Shown one piece after another: positions 45,820-54,903 of a DNA stretch of 64,000 nt; positions within the stretch are counted from its first letter, which is position 1; each line of letters begins with the position of its first letter. This DNA comes from Clostridiaceae bacterium. Lineage in GTDB: Bacteria; Bacillota; Clostridia; Oscillospirales; Acutalibacteraceae. The stretch spans positions 62,001-126,000 of the forward strand of contig JAEEYU010000055.1 in the NCBI GenBank assembly GCA_016288315.1. Direction: 5' to 3'. The translations under genes were made by a program, and so were the position numbers. The notes beneath the pieces were generated by a model. It was not told the origin of the DNA. It saw only the letters and a list, made by a program, of their open reading frames with translations, and ran no database searches.

Positions 45820-46926
45820 ATGCTTAAACCCGAACAGATTTCAAATGCTCAGTTCACACTGGTAGGCAAAGGCGCATACCGTGCTGAAGAAGTTGACGCT
45901 TTTCTCAAAAGTGCGGCTGAATCTTATGAACAGCTTACGGCACAGAATGCCGATCTTATGAAAAAAATGAGCATTCTTGCCCGCAAAATTGAAGAATACC
46001 GCGCCGAAGAAGATACAATCAAAACAACTCTTCTTACCGCCGAACGCACTGCCAAAGCAGTTCGTCAGGAAGCGGAAGATGAAAAGGTGGCTACTGTTGC
46101 TGCCGCAAAGGCAGAGGGCTCGGAGATTATTGAGGCGGCAAGGAAAAATGCAAAAGATTTTGTTGATAAAACAAAGCAGACTGTTCAGGCATATATAGAA
46201 AAAGCAAAACAGGACGGTCAGACCGCCATTTCCGCCGCAAATGAGTCTGCAGAGGCAATTATTGCCGATGCAAGAAAAAAAGCTGCTGAAATAATCGGCG
46301 ACAGTGAAAAAAGACTTGCTTTTTATACTGCTCAGGCATCACGCCTTAAGGATGAAGTAGGCAAATATAAAACATCTGTAGGCGATGTTTGTGAAAAACA
46401 GTTATCTTTACTTGATGATATTGCCGAAGAACCTGACATTGAAAACCTTGAAATTGAAGTTACCGATAATTCACCGGCAGAAGAAATCACGGTTGATGAT
46501 GTTACTGTTCCCGTAGTTTCATCTGATGAGCTTGAATCTCAGGTTGAAGCTGTTGCTGAGGATGTTGAGAATTTTGAACTTTCCGAAGATATAGTTGAAG
46601 CTGAAGAAACTGAAGAGGTTTCGGTTGATGACATAATCAACACTGAAGATGATGACACAGAAGAAGAAACGGTTGAAATATCCGCAGAAACTGAAGAAAG
46701 CATTGAAGCTGACGACGAGGATGAATTAACTGATTCTGCAGTTTCTGATGATGAAACAGTTTCAGATGAGACAGATTCCGATGAAGCCGAAGAGACTGAA
46801 GATACTGCGGCAGATGAAGAAGAAGATGATGAAGAGTTTACCGGCTTTAAAATCAATCTTGATGATATTGCCGATGACGACGATGACGATCAGCAATCCA
46901 TTTTCAGCGGATTTTTTGACGATTAA
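45820..46926 (+). CDS. DivIVA-domain protein with long acidic tail
   Basis: Coiled-coil protein of the DivIVA/GpsB group, 368 residues. The N-terminal domain (GKGAYRAEEVDAFLKSAAESYEQL, about 14-38) binds curved membrane, followed by a long Ala/Glu/Lys coiled coil to about 200. From 205 on, the chain is a 160-residue Asp/Glu/Ser/Val/Thr-rich tail that ends INLDDIADDDDDDQQSIFSG. Bacillus DivIVA is about 165 residues, so the acidic tail is extra. GAGAGG precedes the ATG. It probably marks poles or septa, as its place between sepF and lspA suggests. ylmG and ylmH, normally between sepF and divIVA, are absent. Confidence 0.87.
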   Translation: MLKPEQISNAQFTLVGKGAYRAEEVDAFLKSAAESYEQLTAQNADLMKKMSILARKIEEYRAEEDTIKTTLLTAERTAKAVRQEAEDEKVATVAAAKAEGSEIIEAARKNAKDFVDKTKQTVQAYIEKAKQDGQTAISAANESAEAIIADARKKAAEIIGDSEKRLAFYTAQASRLKDEVGKYKTSVGDVCEKQLSLLDDIAEEPDIENLEIEVTDNSPAEEITVDDVTVPVVSSDELESQVEAVAEDVENFELSEDIVEAEETEEVSVDDIINTEDDDTEEETVEISAETEESIEADDEDELTDSAVSDDETVSDETDSDEAEETEDTAADEEEDDEEFTGFKINLDDIADDDDDDQQSIFSGFFDD

Positions 46927-46932
46927 CACTAT

Positions 46933-47430
46933 ATGTTTCAACTGATATCACTGATTGTTATTGCTGTTCTTACGGCAGCAGATCAGTTTGTCAAATATAT
47001 TGTGACTGATTACATAGAATCACACGGTCCAAAAGAGTTTCTGTTCGGTTTATTCCGTTTGACTTATGTTGAAAACACAGGCGCCGCTTTCAGTTCATTT
47101 TCAAACAGCACGGTGGTTTTGTCAGTTGTTACATCTGTAATAATTGTTGCCTGCATTATTTATCTGTTGTTAAAAAGGTCAAAGAGCATTTTCGTAAATA
47201 TATCTTTGATTCTGATTATTTCCGGCGGAGCAGGCAATATGATTGACAGAATAACAAACGGTTTTGTCGTTGATTTTATTGAACCTCTGTTTATCAATTT
47301 TGCTGTTTTCAATGTTGCTGATTGCTTTATTACTGTCGGTGCTTTTATGCTTGCAGGATATGAGCTTTTTTCAGGTCTGAAAAAAAACGATAACAGTTCC
47401 GGCAAGGGCAGGGGTGATAATAATGGCTGA
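46933..47430 (+). CDS. lspA: Lipoprotein signal peptidase
   Basis: Inner-membrane aspartic protease that removes the signal peptide of diacylglyceryl-lipoproteins. Four membrane helices in 165 residues. Catalytic aspartates lie in GGAGNMIDRI (about 98) and FAVFNVADCFI (about 131). The VENTGAAFS motif near 47 is typical. The start lies 6 bases after the divIVA-like stop with no strong ribosome binding site, so reinitiation is likely. A C-terminal KKNDNSSGKGRGDNNG tail is soluble. Confidence 0.93.
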   Translation: MFQLISLIVIAVLTAADQFVKYIVTDYIESHGPKEFLFGLFRLTYVENTGAAFSSFSNSTVVLSVVTSVIIVACIIYLLLKRSKSIFVNISLILIISGGAGNMIDRITNGFVVDFIEPLFINFAVFNVADCFITVGAFMLAGYELFSGLKKNDNSSGKGRGDNNG

Positions 47431-48382
47431 TGACGGAATAGTAATCGGTATTGAAGAACCGGTCAGAATAGTTGTTTCAGCGGAAGATTCCGGTCAGAGA
47501 ATTGACAAAATAATAGTTTCTTCCGTTCCGTCGCTTTCGAGGTCTTTTGTTCAATCGCTTTTGCAATCATCCTCGGTTTTTGTCAACGGTAAAGCGGTTG
47601 CCAAAAACTATAAACCGGCAGAAAATTCTGTTATTCAGTTTATTGTTCCCGCTCCCCGTGAATTAGAGGCAACGCCGCAGAATATCCCGCTTGATATCAG
47701 ATATGAAGATGACGACCTTCTAGTTGTAAATAAACCGAGAGGTATGGTTGTTCATCCCGCTGCAGGCAATTATGACGGAACCCTCGTCAATGCATTGTTA
47801 TATCATTGTTCCGGTGTTCTTTCAGGGATAAACGGAGTTATAAGACCCGGTATTGTTCATCGTATTGATAAAGATACAAGCGGTTTGCTTTTAGTTGCTA
47901 AAAATGATTTTGCTCACATATCGCTTGCCGAACAGATTAAAGAACATTCACTTGACCGTGAATACCGTGCGGTAATTCACGGCAGACTTAAAGAAACTCA
48001 TGGGGTTATTGATGCACCGATAGGCAGAAGCACAAAAAACCGCAAAATGATGTGTGTTACAGACAGATATTCTCGCTCTGCCGTTACTCATTATGAGGTT
48101 CTTGATGAAACATCCGATTTTTCATACATTAAACTTAAACTTGAAACAGGCAGAACTCATCAGATAAGAGTTCATATGGCATATATCGGGCATCCCGTTG
48201 CGGGTGACCCTGTTTACGGCCCTTCAAATGGTGTATCAAGTTTAAACGGTCAATGTCTTCACGCCGGTCTTCTCGGTTTTACACACCCGTCAAGCGGAGA
48301 ACGCATTGTTGTTAAATCGGAATTGCCTGATTATTTTACCGCCTTTTTAAAAAAATGCGGTCTGAATAATGTTGAAATTTAA
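47423..48382 (+). CDS. RluA-family 23S rRNA pseudouridine synthase
   Basis: Isomerises uridines to pseudouridine in RNA, RluD-like, 319 residues. An S4 RNA-binding domain occupies about 15-80 (GQRIDKIIVSSVPSLSRSF). The catalytic domain has IVHRIDKDTSGLLLVAK with the catalytic aspartate, LDREYRAVIHG, KLKLETGRTHQIRVH and LHAGLLGFTHP. I take ATG 47423 with AGGGG upstream; a GTG at 47414 is also open. It overlaps lspA by 8 bases, the classical lspA-rluD arrangement of Firmicutes. The exact target uridines are unknown. Confidence 0.92.
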   Translation: MADDGIVIGIEEPVRIVVSAEDSGQRIDKIIVSSVPSLSRSFVQSLLQSSSVFVNGKAVAKNYKPAENSVIQFIVPAPRELEATPQNIPLDIRYEDDDLLVVNKPRGMVVHPAAGNYDGTLVNALLYHCSGVLSGINGVIRPGIVHRIDKDTSGLLLVAKNDFAHISLAEQIKEHSLDREYRAVIHGRLKETHGVIDAPIGRSTKNRKMMCVTDRYSRSAVTHYEVLDETSDFSYIKLKLETGRTHQIRVHMAYIGHPVAGDPVYGPSNGVSSLNGQCLHAGLLGFTHPSSGERIVVKSELPDYFTAFLKKCGLNNVEI

Positions 48383-48435
48383 ACTTTAAACAGATTTGCG
48401 GTTTTCCGCTTAATTTAACAGGAGGTGCCTGCATA

Positions 48436-49278
48436 ATGGATGCAGTTGTCAAAAAACAGTTAAAAATCAAAGCCTGTAACGCCAGAATCGGTATTATTGA
48501 AGGTGTTTACAATGCAAAGTCCGGTCATCCCGGCGGATCTCTTTCATGCGTTGATATTCTGACTTATCTGTATTTTCATCAGATGAATGTTGACCCCAAA
48601 AATCCGCAATGGGAAGACAGAGACAGATTTGTTCTCTCAAAAGGTCATTGTGCTCCTGCTCTTTATGCAGTTCTTGCGCTCAAGGGATTTTTCCCTGTTG
48701 AAGATCTTAAAACTCTCAGAAAGCCCGATTCTTATCTTCAGGGTCACCCCAGTATGAGATATACTCCCGGTGTCGATATGAGCACCGGTTCACTCGGACA
48801 GGGTATTTCAGTTGCCTGCGGTATGGCTCTCGGCGGAAAGCTTTCCGGTAAATCGTTCAGAGTTTATTCTATTCTCGGCGACGGTGAAATTCAGGAAGGT
48901 CAGGTCTGGGAAGCTGCAATGTATGCCGCTGCAAAAGGTCTTGACAATCTTTGTGCGGTTGTTGACCTTAACGGACTTCAGATTGACGGCAAAATTGCAG
49001 ATGTAAACTCTCCTTACCCCGTTCCCGAAAAATTCAAGGCGTTTGGTTGGAATGTAATTGAAATCTGCGCTCACAGTTTTGATGAAATTGATGCCGCTTT
49101 CAAACAGGCGTCTGAATTCAAGGGTAAGCCCTCTGTCATAATTGCAAACAGTGTCAAAGGCAAAGGTGTTTCGTTTATGGAAAACGAGGTTTCGTGGCAC
49201 GGAGCTGCTCCCAATACGGAACAGTATGAACAGGCAATGAGCGAACTCAAAGCTCAGCTTGCCGAGTTAGAAGCATAA
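48436..49278 (+). CDS. Transketolase, N-terminal subunit
   Basis: Thiamine diphosphate-binding half of transketolase, 280 residues, acting in the pentose phosphate pathway. Motifs: SGHPGGSLSCVDILTYLYF, the GDGEIQEGQVWEAAM block that binds diphosphate and metal (about 149-163), and VVDLNGLQIDG. The whole transketolase is about 650 residues; here it is divided into this gene and the next, as in many Clostridia and archaea. AGGAGG precedes the ATG. Confidence 0.93.
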   Translation: MDAVVKKQLKIKACNARIGIIEGVYNAKSGHPGGSLSCVDILTYLYFHQMNVDPKNPQWEDRDRFVLSKGHCAPALYAVLALKGFFPVEDLKTLRKPDSYLQGHPSMRYTPGVDMSTGSLGQGISVACGMALGGKLSGKSFRVYSILGDGEIQEGQVWEAAMYAAAKGLDNLCAVVDLNGLQIDGKIADVNSPYPVPEKFKAFGWNVIEICAHSFDEIDAAFKQASEFKGKPSVIIANSVKGKGVSFMENEVSWHGAAPNTEQYEQAMSELKAQLAELEA

Positions 49279-49302
49279 TTAATCGGGAAAGGAAGAATTA
49301 CA

Positions 49303-50253
49303 ATGGCTGATACAGTTAAAATGGCTACACGCGAAGCTTACGGCAAAGCACTCGTAGAGCTTGGCGAAAAAAATGATAAAGTTGTCGTTCTCGATGCCGA
49401 CCTTGCGGCTGCAACAAAAACAGGTATGTTCAAAAAAGCTTTTCCCGACAGATTTATTGACACGGGAATTGCAGAAAGCAATATGATGTGTGTTGCGGCA
49501 GGTCTGTCAACAACCGGTCACATTGTTTTTGCGAGTTCTTTCGCAATGTTTGCGGCAGGCAGAGCATTTGAGCAGGTCCGTAATTCCATAGGTTATCCTC
49601 ATCTTAATGTTAAAATCGGTGCTACACATGCAGGTATTTCCGTCGGCGAAGACGGCGCAAGCCACCAGTGCTGCGAAGACATTGCCCTTATGCGTTCAAT
49701 TCCCGGCATGACAATAATCAACCCTGCCGATGACGTTGAATCAAGAGCTGCCGTTATGGCTGCCGCAGAAATGGACGGTCCTGTTTATCTCAGGTTCGGC
49801 AGACTTGCTGTTGAGAGATTCAATGACCCCGACAACTATGAGTTTAAAATCGGCAAAGCTGTCAAGCTTTGCGACGGAACAGATGTTACAATCTGTGCAA
49901 CCGGTCTTATGGTTAAAGAAGCTCTTGCAGCAAAAGAAATTCTTGCTTCAGAAGGTATTTCCGCCTCTGTTCTCAATTTCCATACAATTAAACCCATTGA
50001 TGAAGAAGCAATTGTTGAGGCTGCAAAATCAACAGGTGCTATTGTTACGGCTGAAGAGCATAACATTATCGGCGGTTTCGGTTCTGCTGTAACCGAGGTT
50101 GTCTGCAAGACTGTTCCGGTTCCCGTTATCAGAGTCGGTGTTGAAGACAAATTCGGCAAATCAGGTCCTGCAGTTGAAATGCTTCACATTTACGGTCTTG
50201 ACGCCGCTAACATTGTTGCAAAAGCAAAAGCAGCAATCTCATTAAAAAAATAA
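49303..50253 (+). CDS. Transketolase, C-terminal subunit
   Basis: Pyrimidine-binding half of split transketolase, 316 residues. Motifs: VVLDADLAAATKTGMFKKAF, DTGIAESNMMCVAAGLS with the catalytic glutamate (about 58), and the third domain from TICATGLMVKEALAA to the end. GGGAAAGGAAG precedes the ATG. It lies 24 bases after the N-terminal subunit and must act with it. Confidence 0.93.
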   Translation: MADTVKMATREAYGKALVELGEKNDKVVVLDADLAAATKTGMFKKAFPDRFIDTGIAESNMMCVAAGLSTTGHIVFASSFAMFAAGRAFEQVRNSIGYPHLNVKIGATHAGISVGEDGASHQCCEDIALMRSIPGMTIINPADDVESRAAVMAAAEMDGPVYLRFGRLAVERFNDPDNYEFKIGKAVKLCDGTDVTICATGLMVKEALAAKEILASEGISASVLNFHTIKPIDEEAIVEAAKSTGAIVTAEEHNIIGGFGSAVTEVVCKTVPVPVIRVGVEDKFGKSGPAVEMLHIYGLDAANIVAKAKAAISLKK

Positions 50254-50277
50254 AACTATTCTTTACACGGTGATATT

Positions 50278-50829
50278 ATGGCATCAGAACAAATTCTCAG
50301 ACGTGCCGTCTTCGGCGGATTTAAACGTGAAGATGTAATTGATTATATTGAAAAACTTCAGATTCAGTTATCCGAAGCTCAACAAACTGCCGGCAGCACT
50401 AAAAAAGAATCTGTGAAAAATACCGATGCCTGCGTCGTTCTTAAAAAAACCGTTAAAGAAAAAGATTCTGCCATAGATTCGCTTAAATCTGAGATTGAAA
50501 AATTAAATGGTGAAATTGACTGCAATCAGAATACAATTCATCTTCTCTCAGTTGAGATTTCATCAAAACAGAGCATTCTTGACAGTATAAAAAGTTCTTG
50601 TGAAGAATTTGAACAAAACAGAGAAGTAATTAATAAACTATTTAATTCTGACGCTGTTAAAGAATCTGATATCTATATAGATGCTTTGAATTCTTTAATT
50701 AATTGTTTTGAATCAGTTTTTTCTAATTTTGAAAAAGAACCTGAAGACGAAGATCAGTTTAAGTTTGATTATGACGGTCTTGAAAAGGTCGAAGAAGAGT
50801 ATCTCAACAAAATGTTTATTACCGAGTAA
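50278..50829 (+). CDS. DivIVA-like coiled-coil protein
   Basis: Protein of 183 residues, not assigned to a named family. The N-terminus RRAVFGGFKREDVIDYIEKLQIQL resembles the start of DivIVA/GpsB proteins, where a similar motif binds membrane and partners. Residues 60-130 form a coiled coil; the tail is acidic (EKEPEDEDQFKFDYDG). It lies 24 bases after the transketolase gene and 5 bases before the fumarase-like gene, without a clear ribosome binding site (GGTGAT at 50271). Function is unknown; a link to cell shape or division is only suggested by the N-terminus. Confidence 0.65.
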   Translation: MASEQILRRAVFGGFKREDVIDYIEKLQIQLSEAQQTAGSTKKESVKNTDACVVLKKTVKEKDSAIDSLKSEIEKLNGEIDCNQNTIHLLSVEISSKQSILDSIKSSCEEFEQNREVINKLFNSDAVKESDIYIDALNSLINCFESVFSNFEKEPEDEDQFKFDYDGLEKVEEEYLNKMFITE

Positions 50830-50834
50830 AAAAT

Positions 50835-51359
50835 ATGGCTGAATATTATATTAATACCGATGATATTAAAGAATACAGTAACAAATTAAATGCAGGCGAT
50901 TCCGTCTTTTTGTCTGGAGTTGTTTACACATCCAGAGACGCCGCTCATAAAAGAATTTTTGAAATACTTGAAAACGGCGGCGAACTTCCATTTGTAATCA
51001 ATGGAGCAAGTATCTATTACGCCGGCCCTACTCCCACTCAACCGGGATGTGTAATCGGCAGCTGCGGTCCGACAACATCAGGCAGAATGGATAAATTTGC
51101 GCCGAAGCTTCTCGACCTCGGTCTTGTTTCAATGATTGGCAAAGGTCCGCGCAGCAAAGAAGTTTGCGAAGCTGTTGTCAGAAATAATGCTGTTTATTTC
51201 TGTGCTATAGGCGGTGCAGGGGCTCTTTGCTCGAAAAGTATAGTTTCTTGTGATGAAATTGCATTTTTTGATCTTGGATGCGAAAGTGTAAAAAAGCTTG
51301 TGCTTAAAGATTTTCCCGTTATTGTAGGCATTGATTCTCACGGGGGAAATCTGTTTTAA
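50835..51359 (+). CDS. Fumarate hydratase / tartrate dehydratase beta-type subunit
   Basis: C-terminal (beta) part of class I fumarase or tartrate dehydratase, 174 residues. Motifs: LSGVVYTSRDAAHKRI, YYAGPTPTQPG, SCGPTTSGRMDKF (family signature) and GKGPRSKEV. The beta subunit has no Fe-S cluster; that is in the alpha subunit, which is absent nearby. The enzyme needs both halves, so the partner must be elsewhere or the gene has another role. The ATG lies 5 bases after the previous stop. A strong terminator follows. Confidence 0.87.
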   Translation: MAEYYINTDDIKEYSNKLNAGDSVFLSGVVYTSRDAAHKRIFEILENGGELPFVINGASIYYAGPTPTQPGCVIGSCGPTTSGRMDKFAPKLLDLGLVSMIGKGPRSKEVCEAVVRNNAVYFCAIGGAGALCSKSIVSCDEIAFFDLGCESVKKLVLKDFPVIVGIDSHGGNLF

Positions 51360-51373
51360 ATAATGATTAGTCA

Positions 51374-51403
51374 AAAACGGAGCGTCGAATGACGCTCCGT
51401 TTT
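51374..51403. terminator. Bidirectional terminator
   Basis: A perfect 13-bp stem, AAAACGGAGCGTC (51374-51386) and GACGCTCCGTTTT (51391-51403), loop GAAT. It overlaps the stop codon of the convergent permease gene by two bases. Confidence 0.92.
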
Positions 51404-52559
51404 AAACTTTTGAATTTTTCTTGTTAATCAATTTATATCCAGCGCATATAAACGCTGTAATTATTATACCGGTTTCGGGATTAATCAACAGAATAACAGA
51501 AATTACTGCGATAAAAGTAATTATTCCGGTAACGCCTGAGGTAAAAGCAGTTTTTAAATATCTCCATACATTTTGCTGCCACATTCCTATAATCAGAATT
51601 ACAGCAGCCGTAGGAACCGGAGTGCGTGCTATAAACCTGCTTAGAACAATCAGAATAATTGAGCTGTAAACAGAACCCGAAATTGCAGAAATGACTTTAT
51701 TTGAAATGCTTTCTTGTTTTTTAACAGCAAGGCAGGGTGGAATGCTTCCGGTTAAAGATGAAACTAAAATAACCGTTCCTGAAAACAGAATATTCTTTTT
51801 ATCTTTCGGCGTTTCATCAAGACTAAGTTTGTAAAGAAAAATAAACAGCATTGCTCCGCCGCATAAAACAGCACCCAATATATTGACTGAATTAAAAGAA
51901 ATAAGCTCGGGAATGAATGCGTAACTGCCGACTTCTCTGATAGGCGTTATGATGCTTCCGGGAACAAGAATCATATTCAATGGTATTGTAATTACAAAAC
52001 ACCAGAAAGCGGCAGGGATTTTTTTGCTCAGATTTTTGAATTTTCGGCGGTAAACAATCATAATAACCAAAACAATTGTGCCGTAAAGAACGCCGCGCCA
52101 GTTACCGTGAAAACCCAGGGAACGGTAGGATTTCATCATCTCAATAACATTTCTTCCGGTTGCGTCGATTCCGAAGTAGTTTGTTGTCTGCATAACAGTC
52201 ATATATAGTGTAAAGCCGAGCATAACGGCGGCAACTGAAGGAATGTAAACAGCAGACTTTAAATTGTCAATTTTAAGCATTGACACAATCACCAGCAAAA
52301 CTGCGCAAATAAGAGTGCCTGCAAGAGAAGTAGACAAACCGTAAAATGATGAAATACTGTATAAGACGATAAAGATTGAATATGAGGGCATAAGCCCTGT
52401 AAACGGAAAAGCAAGACAGCAGAGAATTGCAGAGAAAAGACTTGCCTGCATTGAAAAAGTGGAGCAGACACACATTGAAACTGCAAGCGGCAAAATCTGC
52501 GTCATATTGAAAAATCCGTCTGATACAACGGAAAATGTCTTTTTGAAAACGTCTGACAT
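51402..52559 (-). CDS. SulP-like permease without STAS domain
   Basis: Membrane protein of 385 residues with about eleven hydrophobic segments. The arrangement recalls SulP/SLC26-type or related purine/xanthine-fold transporters: an early PSYSIFIVLYSISSFYG stretch, MQTTNYFGIDATGRNVIEMMKS, and a late ARTPVPTAAVILIIGMWQQNVWRYLK that fits the SulP segment before its last helices. The cytosolic STAS domain that follows in SulP is missing. The ion carried is unknown. I use ATG 52559 with TTGAGG ahead; an in-frame ATG lies 15 bases upstream. It is a single gene. Confidence 0.55.
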   Translation of the reverse strand: MSDVFKKTFSVVSDGFFNMTQILPLAVSMCVCSTFSMQASLFSAILCCLAFPFTGLMPSYSIFIVLYSISSFYGLSTSLAGTLICAVLLVIVSMLKIDNLKSAVYIPSVAAVMLGFTLYMTVMQTTNYFGIDATGRNVIEMMKSYRSLGFHGNWRGVLYGTIVLVIMIVYRRKFKNLSKKIPAAFWCFVITIPLNMILVPGSIITPIREVGSYAFIPELISFNSVNILGAVLCGGAMLFIFLYKLSLDETPKDKKNILFSGTVILVSSLTGSIPPCLAVKKQESISNKVISAISGSVYSSIILIVLSRFIARTPVPTAAVILIIGMWQQNVWRYLKTAFTSGVTGIITFIAVISVILLINPETGIIITAFICAGYKLINKKNSKV

Positions 52560-52713
52560 ATTTAACCTCAACAAATAAACTGTTGTATAGTTTACATTAA
52601 TCTTGAAGAATATTCAAGCACAGATTAAATATTTTTAAATTCATTAATAATTAAGTATAGAAAATATAATATTAATATGTTATTATATTCATACTTTATT
52701 GACGGAGAATAAA

Positions 52714-53712
52714 ATGAACAGCAAAAAAGCAAAAAAAATTGCAACCTGGATTATAGTTCCTCTGATGGCATTGATATTTGTGCTTGATATATTGACGGTA
52801 GTTCTTTTTAACAGTTACTGTAAAAAAGTTCCTGTTAAAAAAGAGAGTTTTGATTATTCAACAGGTGACGACAGGATTCATTTTCTCAACACTGCCAATT
52901 CAGATGCAATTCTGATTGAGAGCAACGGAATGTTTGCTCTTGTTGATTCGGGAGAAGGTAACTCCAATCCTCGCAGAAAAACCGAATATAAAGGGTATGA
53001 AAAAGAAACGGTTGATTATATTCTTAAAACATGTTCCGACAGTAACGGAATTGCTCACCTTTCATTTATACTCGGAACACATTGCCATTATGATCATATC
53101 GGCTCTTTTCACGCTGTAATTACCAGTGAAAAAATCAAAATAGATAAAGCGTATTTCAAGGGCTGCGATGAGGATTATTTCAGTAAATACGATTATAAAT
53201 GGGGGCTTACTCAAACATATAATCAGATTATTGCCGACCTTGAGAACAGGAATATTCCTGTAATTCACAACCTGCCGGACAAACCTTTTAAATTCGGAGA
53301 TTTTACTTTGCAGTTTTTTAATACGGTAAATAATCCCCAACTTAAAGGTAAAGGCGAAAACTCCGAGAGTGTCGGTGTAAAAGTTGTTAAAGGTAAAAAA
53401 ACCGCTTTTCTTGCGGCGGATATCACAAGACCGAGCGGAGTTGAAGAGCTTGTTGCCGATAAGGTCGGTGATGTCGATTTGCTTAAAATCGGTCATCATG
53501 GTTATTACGGTTCATCGTCAATGAGTTTTCTGAAAACTCTGAGGCCGGAAATTGCCATTGTAACAAATCATCTCGGCAAAGTGTATCCGAATGTCAAATG
53601 GAATCTTATAATGGTTGCAAAATGCCCGTTCTTTGCAACTTATGACAATAACGGAATAATTGCAACATTTACAGATTCGGATAAAATTCTGCTGACAAAT
53701 CAAATATATTGA
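52714..53712 (+). CDS. Membrane-anchored ComEC-like MBL-fold hydrolase (second copy)
   Basis: Metallo-beta-lactamase-fold protein of 332 residues similar in design to the one at 34920: an N-terminal membrane helix (about 9-31), then an extracellular hydrolase. Motifs: [27 protein letters not shown]-type metal site [19 protein letters not shown] and [21 protein letters not shown] precedes the ATG; a TTG 15 bases upstream lies before that signal. It is followed after 13 bases by a cyclophilin gene and the two are probably cotranscribed. Substrate unknown. Confidence 0.83.
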   Translation: MNSKKAKKIATWIIVPLMALIFVLDILTVVLFNSYCKKVPVKKESFDYSTGDDRIHFLNTANSDAILIESNGMFALVDSGEGNSNPRRKTEYKGYEKETVDYILKTCSDSNGIAHLSFILGTHCHYDHIGSFHAVITSEKIKIDKAYFKGCDEDYFSKYDYKWGLTQTYNQIIADLENRNIPVIHNLPDKPFKFGDFTLQFFNTVNNPQLKGKGENSESVGVKVVKGKKTAFLAADITRPSGVEELVADKVGDVDLLKIGHHGYYGSSSMSFLKTLRPEIAIVTNHLGKVYPNVKWNLIMVAKCPFFATYDNNGIIATFTDSDKILLTNQIY

Positions 53713-53725
53713 AAGGATTATTTAT

Positions 53726-54319
53726 ATGAGCAAACAGAACAGAATGCCTGCAAAAGGCGATATTACAGCAACAATGAGAACCAATAAAGGAGATATAAAA
53801 ATACTGCTTTTTCCCGAAGCATCGGCAAAAGCAGTTGAGAATTTTGTTACTCATTCAAAAAACGGTTATTATGACGGCGTAGTTTTTCATCGCGTTATCA
53901 ATGATTTTATGATTCAGGGCGGCGACCCTACCGCAACCGGAAGAGGCGGAGAAAGCATCTGGGGAAGTCCTTTTGAAGATGAATTCAATGTTGATTACCA
54001 TAACCTGCGCGGCGCTCTATCAATGGCAAATGCAGGACCGAATACAAATGGCAGCCAGTTTTTTATTGTTCAGGCAAAAACTGTTAATCCTGCTCTTTTA
54101 TCTCAAATGCGGTTGTATCCCGACAGTTATCCTGAAGAGACAGTCAACGATTATGCTGAGCTCGGAGGCACTCCTCACCTTGATTTCAGGCACGCTGTTT
54201 TCGGTCAGGTATATGAAGGAATGGATGTTGTTGACACAATAGCAGGTGTTGAAACCGACAGCAGAGACAAACCGCTTGATGACGTTGTTATTCTCGGTGT
54301 TGATATTGAAGAATTATAA
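53726..54319 (+). CDS. Peptidyl-prolyl cis-trans isomerase (cyclophilin type)
   Basis: Cyclophilin of 197 residues that speeds proline isomerisation in protein folding. No signal peptide. Catalytic motif: [21 protein letters not shown] with the active arginine (about 56), GSQFFIVQ, and [15 protein letters not shown]. Residues 117-145 form an insertion ([17 protein letters not shown]) found in many clostridial cyclophilins. GAAAGG precedes the ATG. Confidence 0.93.
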   Translation: MSKQNRMPAKGDITATMRTNKGDIKILLFPEASAKAVENFVTHSKNGYYDGVVFHRVINDFMIQGGDPTATGRGGESIWGSPFEDEFNVDYHNLRGALSMANAGPNTNGSQFFIVQAKTVNPALLSQMRLYPDSYPEETVNDYAELGGTPHLDFRHAVFGQVYEGMDVVDTIAGVETDSRDKPLDDVVILGVDIEEL

Positions 54320-54320
54320 A

Positions 54321-54348
54321 TGCCATCCGCTCGCTAACGGATGTCATA
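54321..54348. terminator. Possible terminator between ppi and rfbC
   Basis: ATGCCATCCG and CGGATGTCAT form a 10-bp stem with one mismatch around an 8-base loop (CTCGCTAA). T runs are weak on both strands, so this is tentative. Confidence 0.4.
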
Positions 54349-54351
54349 AAC

Positions 54352-54903
54352 TTAATATTTGAAATGTATGTCGCTGTTTTTCAAAAGAGGAGCAGCGGCG
54401 TCTTTTTGTGAAACAACAGGGTTATCAACAGGCCATTCAACGCCTATGTCAGGGTCAGAGTAGCAAACGCTTCTGTCATTCTGAGGTGAGTAAAAAGAAT
54501 TGGTTTTATAAAGCACTTCAACATCGTCTGTCAATGTTGCAAAACCGTGCAGAAAACCTCTGGGAATAAAAAACTGATTTTTATTTTCATCGCTGAGTTC
54601 AACACCGACCCATTTTAAATATGTAGGTGAACCTTCGCGTATGTCAACTGCTACGTCAAATATTTTGCCTCTGGTGCAGGTGAGGAGCTTTGCCTGTGCA
54701 TCGGGGTTTATCTGGCAGTGCAAACCTCTCAATGTGCCCTTTTGAGAGGAGTAAGAACGGTTATCCTGAACAAATTCTGTGGTTATTCCGAGTTCTTCAA
54801 GAGTTCTTTTTGAATATGATTCATAAAACCAGCCGCGGTTGTCGCCGAAAACTTTCGGTTCAAGAATAAATAAACCTTCTATTCCCGTTTTTATGAGATT
54901 CAT
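54352..54903 (-). CDS. rfbC: dTDP-4-dehydrorhamnose 3,5-epimerase
   Basis: Third step of dTDP-L-rhamnose synthesis: epimerises C3 and C5 of dTDP-4-keto-6-deoxyglucose. The 183-residue cupin has [37 protein letters not shown] with the catalytic histidine, [16 protein letters not shown] and [13 protein letters not shown]. The final segment has the tyrosine-bearing [13 protein letters not shown] block. Its ATG overlaps the rfbA stop by 4 bases. Confidence 0.93.
   Translation of the reverse strand: MNLIKTGIEGLFILEPKVFGDNRGWFYESYSKRTLEELGITTEFVQDNRSYSSQKGTLRGLHCQINPDAQAKLLTCTRGKIFDVAVDIREGSPTYLKWVGVELSDENKNQFFIPRGFLHGFATLTDDVEVLYKTNSFYSPQNDRSVCYSDPDIGVEWPVDNPVVSQKDAAAPLLKNSDIHFKY

Noticed and set aside
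46539..46856. Serine/valine-rich open frame antisense to the DivIVA-like gene
   Set aside because: It is the mirror of the GAA/GAT-rich acidic tail; low-complexity composition and no ribosome binding site.
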